Shown: piece by piece, positions 17,338-25,893 of the stretch
Numbering within the stretch: position 1 is the stretch's first letter
How the letters are laid out: each line of letters starts with the position of its first letter
Source of the DNA: Planctomycetota bacterium
Lineage (GTDB): Bacteria > Planctomycetota > Brocadiia > Brocadiales > Brocadiaceae
DNA length: 40,394 bases
NCBI GenBank assembly: GCA_016873165.1
Contig: VGXV01000031.1
Location: 1-40,394 of the forward strand
Reading direction: 5' to 3'
Notes under the pieces: model-generated
What the model was told of the DNA's origin: nothing
Database searches by the model: none
What the model saw: the letters and a program-made list of their open reading frames with translations, nothing else
Made by a program: the position numbers and the translations under genes

Positions 17338-18675
17338 TCACTGTGCCAGTCGAACCCCCACAGCCCGTTCCAAATTTGCCAAATTTGTTTCATAATCAAC
17401 TACCGATTTATAATACTGAAGCTGCGAATTTAAAAGCATCCGTTGGCTGTCTACCAGGCTAAGGAAATCGATAATATCCGTTTCATATCCGATTTGCGCC
17501 GCTTTAAGAGATTGTTCCGCCTGAGGAATAACACCTGTTTTGAAAAGATTTACCGTACTTTCCGATGATTGCAATTTGACGAAATAATCTTTTACTTCAA
17601 ACAGTGTTTTATTATTAACATACCGGTAATCTGACCTGGCGGCATTAAGATCTTCTTTTGCTTCCTTGACCTTTGAACGGTTTTTTGGCCATAACCATGG
17701 TATATTGATCGAAATAGCGGATGCCCATGTATCCGATTTTCCATCTTCCTGCATGTATTCAACCATTGGTTCAAAATCCGTATAATAATAGTCCTTTTTT
17801 GTAAGTTTTAGTTGTGCCTCATTCCTTTTGATTGCATGATCAAATTTCTTTAATTCAGGTCTGTTTTTTGCCGCAAGATTTTCCAACTCTTCCAACGATA
17901 CATCCACATGATGTATTTCAATAACAGGAGGATTTCCCATCGGATGCTGTGGATGCCGGTCAAGCAAAACGTTAATCCTGGCAATAACAGACTCTTTCTC
18001 CTTGTTCAAAATAATAAGTTCATTCGTAAGCGTTGACAGCTCAACCTGGGCAGAAAGCACGTCTCTTTGCGAAGTATTGCCTGCGGCATATTTTGTTTCA
18101 GCAATTTTTGCAAATTTTCGGAGTAGTTCCCTGTTCTCTTCCATGATTGCAAACGCACGAGTTACATAGAACAGATCATAAAATGCTATTTTTACCTGAG
18201 CGGTAATTTCCTGTATCTTTGACTGCAATTCTTCCTCAACCATTTTAGATTCCTGCGTTGCTACGTCCTCTCTTACATCCAGTTTCCCGGGAAAAGGTAT
18301 CTTCTGTGATAAAGAATACCGCTGTTGTAACATCTCGGTTTGGCCATTGATGTTGAGAGGATGGTTTGACATGTCGAAGGAACCTGCACGAAACATTGGA
18401 TCATCCAATGATTTTGCCTGAGAAATTCTGGCTCTTGATGCGCTTAAACGTTGACGAACAGCAACAATCTCAGGATTGTGTTCCAGCGCTTCATTAATCA
18501 ACCGTTTCAGGTTCAATGACGGAGGAGGCATAATTTCAGATTTGCCGGCACCGGCATCCTCTTTGTTCTCTGCCTGAAATGTATCGTTGCTCTCCGTCCG
18601 TGAAATCAATACTAATTGAGGAATTAAAAATATAAACAGCATAAATATATTGAGTGAGAATATACTATTCTTCAT
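17338..18675 (-). CDS. cusC: TolC/CusC-type outer-membrane efflux protein
   Basis: This 445-residue protein has a signal peptide and the two-repeat helical architecture of the outer-membrane efflux family. Features are NLKRLINEALEHNPEIVAVRQRL near residue 50, SQAKSLDDPMF, LSQKIPFPGKLDVRE and, in the second repeat, IGYETDIIDFLSLVDSQRML. It forms the exit duct for the RND pump. It lies 24 bp downstream of the M56 protease gene in the same operon rather than next to cusB/cusA. The start at 18675 is preceded by a weak AGGTG site. Confidence 0.87.
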   Translation of the reverse strand: MKNSIFSLNIFMLFIFLIPQLVLISRTESNDTFQAENKEDAGAGKSEIMPPPSLNLKRLINEALEHNPEIVAVRQRLSASRARISQAKSLDDPMFRAGSFDMSNHPLNINGQTEMLQQRYSLSQKIPFPGKLDVREDVATQESKMVEEELQSKIQEITAQVKIAFYDLFYVTRAFAIMEENRELLRKFAKIAETKYAAGNTSQRDVLSAQVELSTLTNELIILNKEKESVIARINVLLDRHPQHPMGNPPVIEIHHVDVSLEELENLAAKNRPELKKFDHAIKRNEAQLKLTKKDYYYTDFEPMVEYMQEDGKSDTWASAISINIPWLWPKNRSKVKEAKEDLNAARSDYRYVNNKTLFEVKDYFVKLQSSESTVNLFKTGVIPQAEQSLKAAQIGYETDIIDFLSLVDSQRMLLNSQLQYYKSVVDYETNLANLERAVGVRLAQ

Positions 18676-18699
18676 TGTTGCACCTGATGGAGTAAACCA

Positions 18700-19695
18700 T
18701 TATTTACACACAACAACATGACAGCTATTTTCTTTGCATCCATCTTTATCGTTCAATACATATGTTTTAGAAAAGACGGAGAGAAAAATTATTGAGACAA
18801 AAAAGAGTGATAAGAAGATTAAATAACGGGGAATCACAAAAAGCCTATATCCGGGGGAAGAAGATATTTCAGGTTCTATCAAACGTCTTATGCGATCTTC
18901 CCATATCTGCTGTTCACCTGAAAACGGGGTTACCGCAATCTGCATTATATTTTTCGTATTGTATCTGGACAATTTGATGAGCGCACTTGCCATTTCAAGA
19001 GGTTCATTCAGAAATTGTAACGCAGCATCGTCAGCAGCCTTCTCAGAGTATGTCTTATACAAACTCACCAGATAATTATTAAGCGGCAAAAAGAAATTAA
19101 GCGCACAGAAGATTTGCATAATCGCACACCGCAAAGGCGCCCTATCTTTCAGGTGATGAGCCTCATGAAGAATTACTGCCTGCAATTCTTTCCGGGTTAA
19201 ATATGAAAACATATCGGAAGATACGCATATCTTTGGCCGGAATATGCCGAATGTAAAGGCATGTAATAGTCTTTCCCTGCTTACATATAACGGATAACTT
19301 TTATACGGAAATTTTTTAAGCATCTCCTTTCCATTCGGATAATTTACAAAACTACTCATTTTGAAAGAACGAAACATTTTGCGGTTGATAGTAAATAGTA
19401 AAAATGCTTTATAAAGAGCGCTGCCAATGCCGGCAAAAAAGACAAATACACAAGTAAAAGAAAATACCATACAAAGCGTGTTAATACTGAAAAGGCAATT
19501 CAGACAAATACTGCCACAGCACGTAACGGAACTATACGTATTAAAAATACCTTTTATGTATCCGTTGACGCTTATGAGAATGCCACCTATCACCCCAAAA
19601 GTAATAATGCTGTTTATCATCACAAAAAATATAAAACATCTCTCTGCATTCTTTTGCTGTTGACTGAAAACGTTCTCTCTGCCTTTATTTTTCAT
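18700..19695 (-). CDS. M56 (BlaR1/MecR1-like) membrane metalloprotease
   Basis: This is a membrane-embedded zinc protease with several N-terminal hydrophobic segments, the zinc motif HEAHH (about residue 177 from the chosen start) and the downstream SEKAADDAA with the third ligand Glu. A TTG start at 19734 is open, but the ATG at 19695 overlaps the repressor gene by only 11 bp and is preferred. Membrane topology ends with a C-terminal hydrophobic segment (YLIFLSLFFVSIIFLSVF). There is no penicillin-binding sensor domain as in BlaR1, so the inducer is probably not a beta-lactam. In family members signal detection leads to loss of the cognate BlaI-type repressor, which is encoded immediately upstream. 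Confidence 0.85.
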   Translation of the reverse strand: MKNKGRENVFSQQQKNAERCFIFFVMINSIITFGVIGGILISVNGYIKGIFNTYSSVTCCGSICLNCLFSINTLCMVFSFTCVFVFFAGIGSALYKAFLLFTINRKMFRSFKMSSFVNYPNGKEMLKKFPYKSYPLYVSRERLLHAFTFGIFRPKICVSSDMFSYLTRKELQAVILHEAHHLKDRAPLRCAIMQIFCALNFFLPLNNYLVSLYKTYSEKAADDAALQFLNEPLEMASALIKLSRYNTKNIMQIAVTPFSGEQQIWEDRIRRLIEPEISSSPGYRLFVIPRYLIFLSLFFVSIIFLSVFSKTYVLNDKDGCKENSCHVVVCK

Positions 19696-20131
19696 TTGGT
19701 TGTTCTTTCGCAAGCGATTGTTTTTTTGATTCAATTAACTGGGAGAAATACTCGATTTTATCCGGATTTAAGTGAGACATATATTCAACAAAATTTACCA
19801 TTGCAGCTTTCAAAGACAGCCCCGAAATCCCTTCCACTACAGCTTTCGACACTATCTCATAAAATCGTTCTCTGCTATAAGAAGGTTTATACAAAAAGGC
19901 TTTTTTCTCTTTTCTTTTGCTCAACAGTCCCTTTTTTGTCATTCTGTTAGTAACGGTAATTACCGCTGAATAGGAAACGCTCCTCTCTTTCGGAAACGAT
20001 TCCAGGATTTCCTTAACGCTGGACTCTCCCTTCTCCCACAACACATTCATAATGTCTTCTTCCAGTTTTCCTAATATTTGATTTAATCCCTTCCTGAAAG
20101 GATTAAAATTAAATTTTAACGTTTTCCCCAT
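19685..20131 (-). CDS. BlaI/MecI/CopY-family transcriptional repressor
   Basis: This protein of about 148 residues has a winged-helix core: LGKLEEDIMNVLWEKGESSV, then VKEILESFPKERSVSYSAVI with the recognition helix TVTNRMTKKGLL, then a wing (KRKEKKAFLYKPSYSRE) and a dimerising C-terminal helix. These are hallmarks of BlaI/MecI/CopY repressors. The ATG at 20131 is chosen over the open TTG at 20143. The N-terminus (MGKTLKFNFNPFRKG) is longer than in BlaI. It is the first gene of an operon with the M56 protease and the outer-membrane channel, consistent with autoregulation through the operator at 20224-20234. Confidence 0.88.
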   Translation of the reverse strand: MGKTLKFNFNPFRKGLNQILGKLEEDIMNVLWEKGESSVKEILESFPKERSVSYSAVITVTNRMTKKGLLSKRKEKKAFLYKPSYSRERFYEIVSKAVVEGISGLSLKAAMVNFVEYMSHLNPDKIEYFSQLIESKKQSLAKEQPNEK

Positions 20132-20214
20132 ATCCAATAACAAATTTAGTTGAATAAATGATTACCAATAAGGCCTTTTAAAGAATTTTCATAGTATTAT
20201 TGTCCATACAAAAT

Positions 20215-20244
20215 ATTATATTCTACATTATGTAAAAGATGCAA
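20215..20244 (-). promoter_or_regulatory. blaI promoter with palindromic operator in the spacer
   Basis: On the minus strand TTGCAT (20239-20244) and a perfect TATAAT (20215-20220) are separated by 18 bp. The spacer contains the palindrome TACATTATGTA (20224-20234), resembling the TACA...TGTA operators of BlaI/MecI/CopY repressors. Binding would occlude RNA polymerase, giving autorepression. Confidence 0.65.
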
Positions 20245-20438
20245 GTCTTTTTTCTTCCTCTATCATTATATCCACATAAGTTGCGCAAAAAATAGAATAA
20301 ACACCAGCCTAACCTGCTTTCCGTAAGGGAAACGAGGTTGTTGTAGCTGGAATAGTCTGTAAAATCTTGGTTTTTACGATTTTTATTCCCTGAAACTTTG
20401 TCAGATCGTGCCGGAGTTTGCGGAGAAACTCTTTCTAT

Positions 20439-20536
20439 GGATGCATTCCCGATTTTTTGTAAAAAGGTTATTGATTTATGCAGACATAGAATGTCTACCC
20501 TGAAATGAGGTGTTACAAAAAATCGGGAATGCACCC
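20439..20536. mobile_element. 98-bp MITE-like element with 8-bp target duplication
   Basis: The element starts GGATGCATTCCC and ends GGGAATGCACCC. The terminal inverted repeats are 24 bp long with one mismatch, including a perfect 20-bp core (20443-20462 and 20513-20532). CTTTCTAT is present directly on both sides (20431-20438 and 20537-20544). An inner hairpin AGACAT-AGA-ATGTCT lies between. It has no coding capacity. The rest of 20245-20818 shows no gene. Confidence 0.8.
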
Positions 20537-20818
20537 CTTTCTATAACTGTATTGTAAGGTTTCGTATACACCGCTCTGCAAAATAATTTTCTGCAGTTTC
20601 TTATTATTCAATTGACTCAACCAGCGCTGTGTTATATATTTTATCGCGATTTTCAAATAATTTTTCCTCTGAGGAATAGAAAGGTTAAATCAGGCCTTTG
20701 GCAACTTTTAACAACGTAGTGGCAAGGCGCGCCTTGCCATTACATGAACAGTTTGAAATTCCTTAACGTTAAACTAATACTTTCATAATAAAAATTTAAT
20801 AATAAAGAGTATTCTCCA

Positions 20819-21913
20819 ATGCCTAAAAAAACAAAACAATTAACTCCATGTCAGTTACAACGAAAATATTTATGTAAACCACAAATTCTTCCGCAATTTT
20901 TAAAGAAGGGCATGAACATTAATGATCTCGTTGACGTTTATAACCATTCAGGAGCATTTAATGCCGGAAGACTCGCGGAAGCGTGCAGACTATACTGCCA
21001 CATGCTGAGTAAAGATGTCACCGTGGGGTTAACACTCTCCGGCGCAATGACTCCTACAGGAATGGGCGGAACCCTTATAAGCCTTATGGAAAAGGGGTTC
21101 GTTGATTTCATTATAGCAACTGGGGCAAATCTTTATCACGACCTTCACTTTGCCTTAAATTTACCGATTCATCAGGGAGATTTCAGGGCGGATGACACCG
21201 AGTTGTACCACGCGGGCATTGAACGAATCTATGACATTTTTATTACGGACGAACTTCTCCTGAAGACCGACAAATTTATCCAGGACGTCACAAAGAATAT
21301 CTCCTATACAGAGCCTATTTCCACCGCTGATTTCCATTACCTGCTCGGGAAGGCGGTTCTCTCAGAGACTCCATCCCCGCAATTAAGTTTTGTAGCACAG
21401 GCCGCAAAACATAATGTTCCGATTTTTGTTTCATCGCCGGGAGATTCTTCCATCGGCATGAACCTGTCGTATCTGAAATTACAGGGAAACAATTTTGTCA
21501 TAGACACCGATATTGATGTGATTCAATCTACTGCCATCATATTCAACAGTAAAATGAACGGCGTCGTAAGTATCGGCGGGGGTTCTCCCAAAAATTTCTA
21601 TATGCAAACCCAGCCGACTCTCGCCCAAATACTCGATATAAATAAGGGTGGACACGACTATTTCATACAAATCACTACCGATGCACCGCAATGGGGAGGG
21701 CTTTCCGGGGCAACACCTACCGAAGCTATTTCATGGGGAAAGATGCGCATAGAAGAAATAAAGAATCATGTTGTTGTTTACTGTGACGCAACAATTGCAA
21801 CACCTATACTTGCTTCTTACGCATTATCAAAAGCAAAAGCGCGCAAGAAAAAGCATTTGTATAAACAGTTGCCGGATATGGTCAATAATCTTAAAAAAAA
21901 TATAAAGAAATGA
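20819..21913 (+). CDS. deoxyhypusine synthase-like protein
   Basis: This 364-residue protein aligns along its whole length with the deoxyhypusine synthase family, which moves an aminobutyl group from spermidine with NAD. Visible hallmarks are LTLSGAMTPTGMGG, the NAD-binding stretch DFIIATGANLYHDLH, the DIDVIQSTAIIFNSK segment, VVSIGGGSPKNF, and GGLSGATPTEAISWGK with the catalytic-type Lys308. Eukaryotes and archaea use the enzyme on eIF5A/aIF5A. Bacterial members are DHS-like proteins that often make homospermidine or have unknown substrates, so polyamine metabolism is more likely here. It is alone on the plus strand, facing the cobalamin genes. Confidence 0.88.
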   Translation: MPKKTKQLTPCQLQRKYLCKPQILPQFLKKGMNINDLVDVYNHSGAFNAGRLAEACRLYCHMLSKDVTVGLTLSGAMTPTGMGGTLISLMEKGFVDFIIATGANLYHDLHFALNLPIHQGDFRADDTELYHAGIERIYDIFITDELLLKTDKFIQDVTKNISYTEPISTADFHYLLGKAVLSETPSPQLSFVAQAAKHNVPIFVSSPGDSSIGMNLSYLKLQGNNFVIDTDIDVIQSTAIIFNSKMNGVVSIGGGSPKNFYMQTQPTLAQILDINKGGHDYFIQITTDAPQWGGLSGATPTEAISWGKMRIEEIKNHVVVYCDATIATPILASYALSKAKARKKKHLYKQLPDMVNNLKKNIKK

Positions 21914-22071
21914 ATATGATAAGAGTGTTGAATTCGGTTCCGGTCTTTAAATTGCACATCGTGTCTATTCGAATGTAATTTGTCAATTTGAAAGATTCGA
22001 CCCCATTCGGTTTCCTTATTTTATAAGGCATCTCTAATATTGACGTATGGAGCAAATTTCACCTCCATTAA

Positions 22072-22223
22072 CTCCGCACTTTAGTGCGGAGATATCCACA
22101 ATAAATACACCGGCTTTAGCCATGACCTTCTGGTGCAGTAAAAGATATTGGGCTAACTTTACCTCAGGGCTGAAGCCCATGATTGTTTCTCCCCTTAACC
22201 CCATGCTGAAGCATGGGGTTAAG
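22072..22223. repeat. cluster of three small hairpins
   Basis: CTCCGCACT-TT-AGTGCGGAG (22072-22091), GGGC-TGAA-GCCC (22167-22178) and a 13-bp stem beginning CTTAACCCCATGC with a TGAA loop (22194-22223) follow one another in the convergent gap between the DHS-like gene and cbiL. The shared TGAA loop suggests one repeat family. None has a good T-run. Confidence 0.6.
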
Positions 22224-22253
22224 ACATGGGCAATTTTTCAAAAAGCTAAAGTG

Positions 22254-22973
22254 TTACGACCCTTTTGTTCCTTTTATTTTAACGATCATAACCGACATAT
22301 ATCCCCTGCCACTTCCTTTCAGGGATAATAAATCGCAGGTAACATAAGCGTCTTTTTGTCCGATATACGAGGCAAAAAGACCGTTTTCCGCAATGCCCAT
22401 GTCGTCCAGCAATTGTATTACTTCATCCAGTTTTTTCGCAACCTTCATTAAAACAACGGTATCGAATGATTCAAAAACCGGCCTTAACGACTCAACATTG
22501 ACAGGCACAGGTATCACTGCCAGTTTTTCATCGCCCGTCAACAGAGGAAAATTTCCGAAACATGCTGCGGCATTATACGAGGTGATGCCGGGAAGGGTGT
22601 GAATGACTTCCTTTGGCAGAAGAGAATCCAGTTGGCACAAAAGATAAATGTACGTGCTGAACGTCATCGGGTCACCCAGTGTCAGATATGCGACATTATG
22701 GCCTTTCATAACTTCATCGCGTACTTCTTCCGCTGATTTTTTCCACGCTGCGGCAAGCGTATTTTTGTCTTTTGTCATCGGATACGTCTGTGTTATTATT
22801 CTCTTCTGTTTTACATAATCCTCTACAATTTGCAACGCCAGACTTTCTTCTTTTGTATCGGATTTGGGAACAAAAATACAATCCGCATTCCGTATGGTAT
22901 TTACTGCCTTAATCGTCAGTAGTTCAGGGTCTCCGGGACCAAGCCCGATTCCATAAAAATTACCTGATTTCAT
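22254..22973 (-). CDS. cbiL: precorrin-2/cobalt-factor II C20-methyltransferase
   Basis: This 239-residue tetrapyrrole methylase opens with YGIGLGPGDPELLTIKAV, the glycine-rich loop of the family. It continues with ADCIFVPKSDTKEESLA, AYLTLGDPMTFSTYIYL, LPGITSYNAAAC and VLMKVAKKLDEV, specific to the CbiL/CobI branch. It adds the C20 methyl from SAM in the early corrin pathway, before ring contraction. It is the last gene of a minus-strand cobalamin cluster. GAGGGG is 3 nt before the ATG. Confidence 0.92.
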   Translation of the reverse strand: MKSGNFYGIGLGPGDPELLTIKAVNTIRNADCIFVPKSDTKEESLALQIVEDYVKQKRIITQTYPMTKDKNTLAAAWKKSAEEVRDEVMKGHNVAYLTLGDPMTFSTYIYLLCQLDSLLPKEVIHTLPGITSYNAAACFGNFPLLTGDEKLAVIPVPVNVESLRPVFESFDTVVLMKVAKKLDEVIQLLDDMGIAENGLFASYIGQKDAYVTCDLLSLKGSGRGYMSVMIVKIKGTKGS

Positions 22974-23027
22974 TTTCCCCTCATGCTACAACTTTTATGA
23001 CACACCCTGTATTTAAGCATAGTTTGT

Positions 23028-23678
23028 TTAATCACTTGGGTTTTTTATAATTACTACGGACGACCCGTTTGCATTAAGATTCACGGCGGATTGCACATCT
23101 GTTTCATGAATTGTCTCATTGGGAAGGGAAAGGTTTTCACAGATAAACATTTGTCTTTTTCGGATTCCTGCTTCTATAAGTTTAGTGGCAATTTTCGCAG
23201 GGGTGTTCACCTTATCCGTTAAAACTGCTACTTTATCATTTTCCTTTATCTTTTTAACAAGTTCAGCATATCCGGAACTCCTTCCATGCACACTCGCAAA
23301 TACGGCATCTTCCCAACTCTCTCCGATAGCGGCAAATGCCAATTGTATGCTGCTAAGTCCCGGAATTATGATACAGGATTCACGTCCGAATTTTTTAACA
23401 AGCATTTTCGTATAACTAAAAAAACAGGGGTCTCCGCTTACAAGAACAACAACCTGGCGGGTAAAACTCCAGTTTGCAATGTTTTTCAACAATAATTTAT
23501 AGTTTTTTTCCAGAATTATCCGCTTTGCGCTTGTATCGGGAAACAGTTTCAGCAAACGCCTGCTTCCCACGAGAATATCGGCTTTTTTAATATTGTATAA
23601 CGCCTTGGGAGAAATGTACGATTTTATCCCGGGACCGCAACCGACAATAATAATGCTGTTCCTTAGTTCATCAGCCAT
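23028..23678 (-). CDS. cbiE: precorrin-6Y/cobalt-precorrin-7 C5-methyltransferase
   Basis: This 216-residue SAM-dependent methylase has IIVGCGPGIKSYISPKAL at the N-terminus, ADILVGSRRLLKLF, VVLVSGDPCFFSYTKML and VIIPGLSSIQLAFAAIGESW, all characteristic of CbiE. In many bacteria CbiE is fused to or followed by the decarboxylating partner CbiT. Here the protein ends after the CbiE domain and no cbiT is adjacent. The start overlaps the end of cbiD by 16 bp, and GAGGCG lies upstream, which indicates translational coupling. Confidence 0.9.
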   Translation of the reverse strand: MADELRNSIIIVGCGPGIKSYISPKALYNIKKADILVGSRRLLKLFPDTSAKRIILEKNYKLLLKNIANWSFTRQVVVLVSGDPCFFSYTKMLVKKFGRESCIIIPGLSSIQLAFAAIGESWEDAVFASVHGRSSGYAELVKKIKENDKVAVLTDKVNTPAKIATKLIEAGIRKRQMFICENLSLPNETIHETDVQSAVNLNANGSSVVIIKNPSD

Positions 23679-24742
23679 TTTTTTGCGCCTCCGGATTTTC
23701 CAACAGCAGCGCCTTCCATATTAAATAATATCACACCCACATATAACGCATAATTCAGATATGCACGCACTTTGCCTTCAATTTTATCCGCAACATCATC
23801 CATCAATGGCAATGCGTTATTCTTATACAATATTTCCAGAATTCCTTCAACGGTGGAAACATCATTTAATTCATTGAGCCATTGTTGTGTGCGGAAAGAA
23901 GATTTAACAGAATCAATTAAAATATCATTTGCCGGACGTGATACGGAACTGTGGGTATTAAAATCATCTCTCAGCAGTTTTGCAAGTTTACCGGGATGAC
24001 CGGAAAGCATAACACATTCAAACCCCTTTTCTTTCACTGCATTCAGCATAAAACCAACGTAATTACTCATCTGCACTATCTGATCTTTTGCAATGCGGGA
24101 AAAGTTCGACATGGCACGTTCCCCTAAATTTCCCGGAACAAGCACAACATCTTTATACCCCAAGCCTTTCGCAATATCCAGTCCGCACAGGAGAGATGTT
24201 TTTAACGCCTCATCCGACATGGGACGAACAATACCGGTGGTTCCAATGATAGAGATACCGCCAATAATCCCAAGTTTCGGATTAAAGGTTTTCTCCGCCA
24301 GTTTTTCGCCATCAGGAACAGAAATAACTACCCTTGCCCCTTTATCATTTCCGATAACCTCACGCACAGAATTTTCAATCATGCGTTTCGGCACAGGATT
24401 GATTGCCGCCTGGCCAACAGGCACCTGTAACCCCGGCTTTGTCACCCTGCCAACCCCTCTCCCGCCGTCAATTTCTATTGCATTATTTTCAGCCTTTTCT
24501 ACTCTTGCGAATACTTTGCACCCGTTCGTTACGTCAGGGTCGTCTCCCGCATCCTTCTGTATCGCGCATTCCGATGCATTATCCATTATCTGCTTGCATA
24601 CTACCTGCAATCTTAATCTTTTTCCTATCGGAGTATCGATTTCAACCACATCAGGAATTTCGTTATAAAATAATCCCATTGCCGCAGCCTTTGCAGCAGC
24701 GGCTGCACAACTTCCCGTAGTATAGCCGGTTCTTAGAGACAT
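23663..24742 (-). CDS. cbiD: cobalt-precorrin-5B C1-methyltransferase
   Basis: This 359-residue protein starts SLRTGYTTGSCAAAAAKAA, the highly conserved CbiD opening. It continues with GVGRVTKPGLQVPVGQAAINP, NPVPKRMI, GGISIIGTTGIVRPMSDEA and MLSGHPGKLAKLL. CbiD marks the anaerobic (early cobalt insertion) route to vitamin B12, consistent with an anaerobe. It is placed between the cbiX-cbiC fusion (64 bp upstream) and cbiE (overlapping). The ribosome binding site is weak. Confidence 0.94.
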   Translation of the reverse strand: MSLRTGYTTGSCAAAAAKAAAMGLFYNEIPDVVEIDTPIGKRLRLQVVCKQIMDNASECAIQKDAGDDPDVTNGCKVFARVEKAENNAIEIDGGRGVGRVTKPGLQVPVGQAAINPVPKRMIENSVREVIGNDKGARVVISVPDGEKLAEKTFNPKLGIIGGISIIGTTGIVRPMSDEALKTSLLCGLDIAKGLGYKDVVLVPGNLGERAMSNFSRIAKDQIVQMSNYVGFMLNAVKEKGFECVMLSGHPGKLAKLLRDDFNTHSSVSRPANDILIDSVKSSFRTQQWLNELNDVSTVEGILEILYKNNALPLMDDVADKIEGKVRAYLNYALYVGVILFNMEGAAVGKSGGAKKWLMN

Positions 24743-24806
24743 AAAATAAGATGTATTAAAAATAGAGAAACACGATGCCGCTTACACACGTATTTAATGC
24801 CGCAAA

Positions 24807-25823
24807 TTATTTACCTTCTTTTGCCAAATTAATAATCGCGTTTATGATAGAAACCGCCACCGCACTGCCGCCTTTGCGGTTATCATTGGTAATATACGGC
24901 ACGGAGATATCTTTTAATGCAGCCTTTGCTTCAACCGCCCCCACAAAACCAACAGGAATACCTATTACCAGCGCCGGTTTTGCTTTACCTTTTTTTATCA
25001 AATCGATAATTTCAAACAAGGCCGTTGGCGCATTGCCAATTACCACAACGCCATCCCGCATTTCATCAAGCGAATATTGCATGGCAATCATTGCGCGCGT
25101 TTTTCCTAATCGTTTTGCCTCATCGGCAACAGTGTTATCATCAATTTTACAAATCAGCTTTCCCCCGGATTTTTCTACAGGATTTTTACTGATCCCGGCT
25201 TTCACCATGTTTACATCGGTAATTATATTCTTTCCTGCCTTTAACGCTTTGATCCCCGCCTCAACAGCGTTAGGGGAAAACATTAACGTATACGCATATT
25301 CAGTATCACCGGTAGCGTGTATCGCGCGTTGAATAATGGGTCTCTGTAATTCCGGCACATTCTCCAGATCCACAAGTTTCCCAATAATTTCAAAACTCTC
25401 ATCAATAATTGATTGCGGTTGCTCCAGCCGTTCTTTGTCACTGTACTGTCTTTCTACCAGTTTTTCATGGATACGATCTGCCACAATTAACGCAATTCGT
25501 TCATCTGCCCCGATATTATTGGTATAGATAAATTCTGCTTCGGGATATTTTGCTTTTTCTTTTTCCAGCATTTCGGGAATATCTTTAAATACATGATTCC
25601 CTTTAAAAAGAAGTAGCGGAACTACCACAAGCCGTTCCATGCCATTTGCCACTGTTTTCTCAATCACTTCGTCCAATCCGGGTTTTGCCAGTTGCAAAAA
25701 AGCGGGTTCTACCATGTCCCAACGGTTCATTCCCCGGAGCATATCTGCTATCTGCAATAAGCCGTCATTCCCGCTGCTTATTTTGCTCCCGTGAGAAATT
25801 AATATTACTCCTGTTTTCATCAT
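24807..25823 (-). CDS. cbiXC: fusion of sirohydrochlorin cobaltochelatase and precorrin-8X methylmutase
   Basis: Two enzymes of the B12 pathway are encoded in one chain. Residues 1 to about 125 are CbiX-like: GVILISHGSKISSGNDG with the metal-site His, and KGNHVFKDIPEML with the second His. Residues from about 140 are CbiC/CobH-like: IIDESFEIIG, then RPIIQRAIHATGDTEYA with the catalytic His, DVNMVKAGI, IGNAPTALFEIIDLI and IGIPVGFVGAVEAK. CbiX inserts cobalt at the start of the pathway, whereas CbiC moves a methyl group near the end. A TTG at 25829 is open, but ATG 25823 is 6 nt from AGAAGG and is chosen. Confidence 0.9.
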   Translation of the reverse strand: MMKTGVILISHGSKISSGNDGLLQIADMLRGMNRWDMVEPAFLQLAKPGLDEVIEKTVANGMERLVVVPLLLFKGNHVFKDIPEMLEKEKAKYPEAEFIYTNNIGADERIALIVADRIHEKLVERQYSDKERLEQPQSIIDESFEIIGKLVDLENVPELQRPIIQRAIHATGDTEYAYTLMFSPNAVEAGIKALKAGKNIITDVNMVKAGISKNPVEKSGGKLICKIDDNTVADEAKRLGKTRAMIAMQYSLDEMRDGVVVIGNAPTALFEIIDLIKKGKAKPALVIGIPVGFVGAVEAKAALKDISVPYITNDNRKGGSAVAVSIINAIINLAKEGK

Positions 25824-25893
25824 TAACAACCTTCTGAAAATACCTCGAAATACTTTTTAAACATCAATCGTTTCTTAAAAAGAAAATAACCGC

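Noticed and set aside
20223-20534. 103-codon open frame on the minus strand
   Set aside because: It runs through the blaI operator and the 98-bp MITE-like palindrome, has no ribosome binding site and shows no protein-like pattern.
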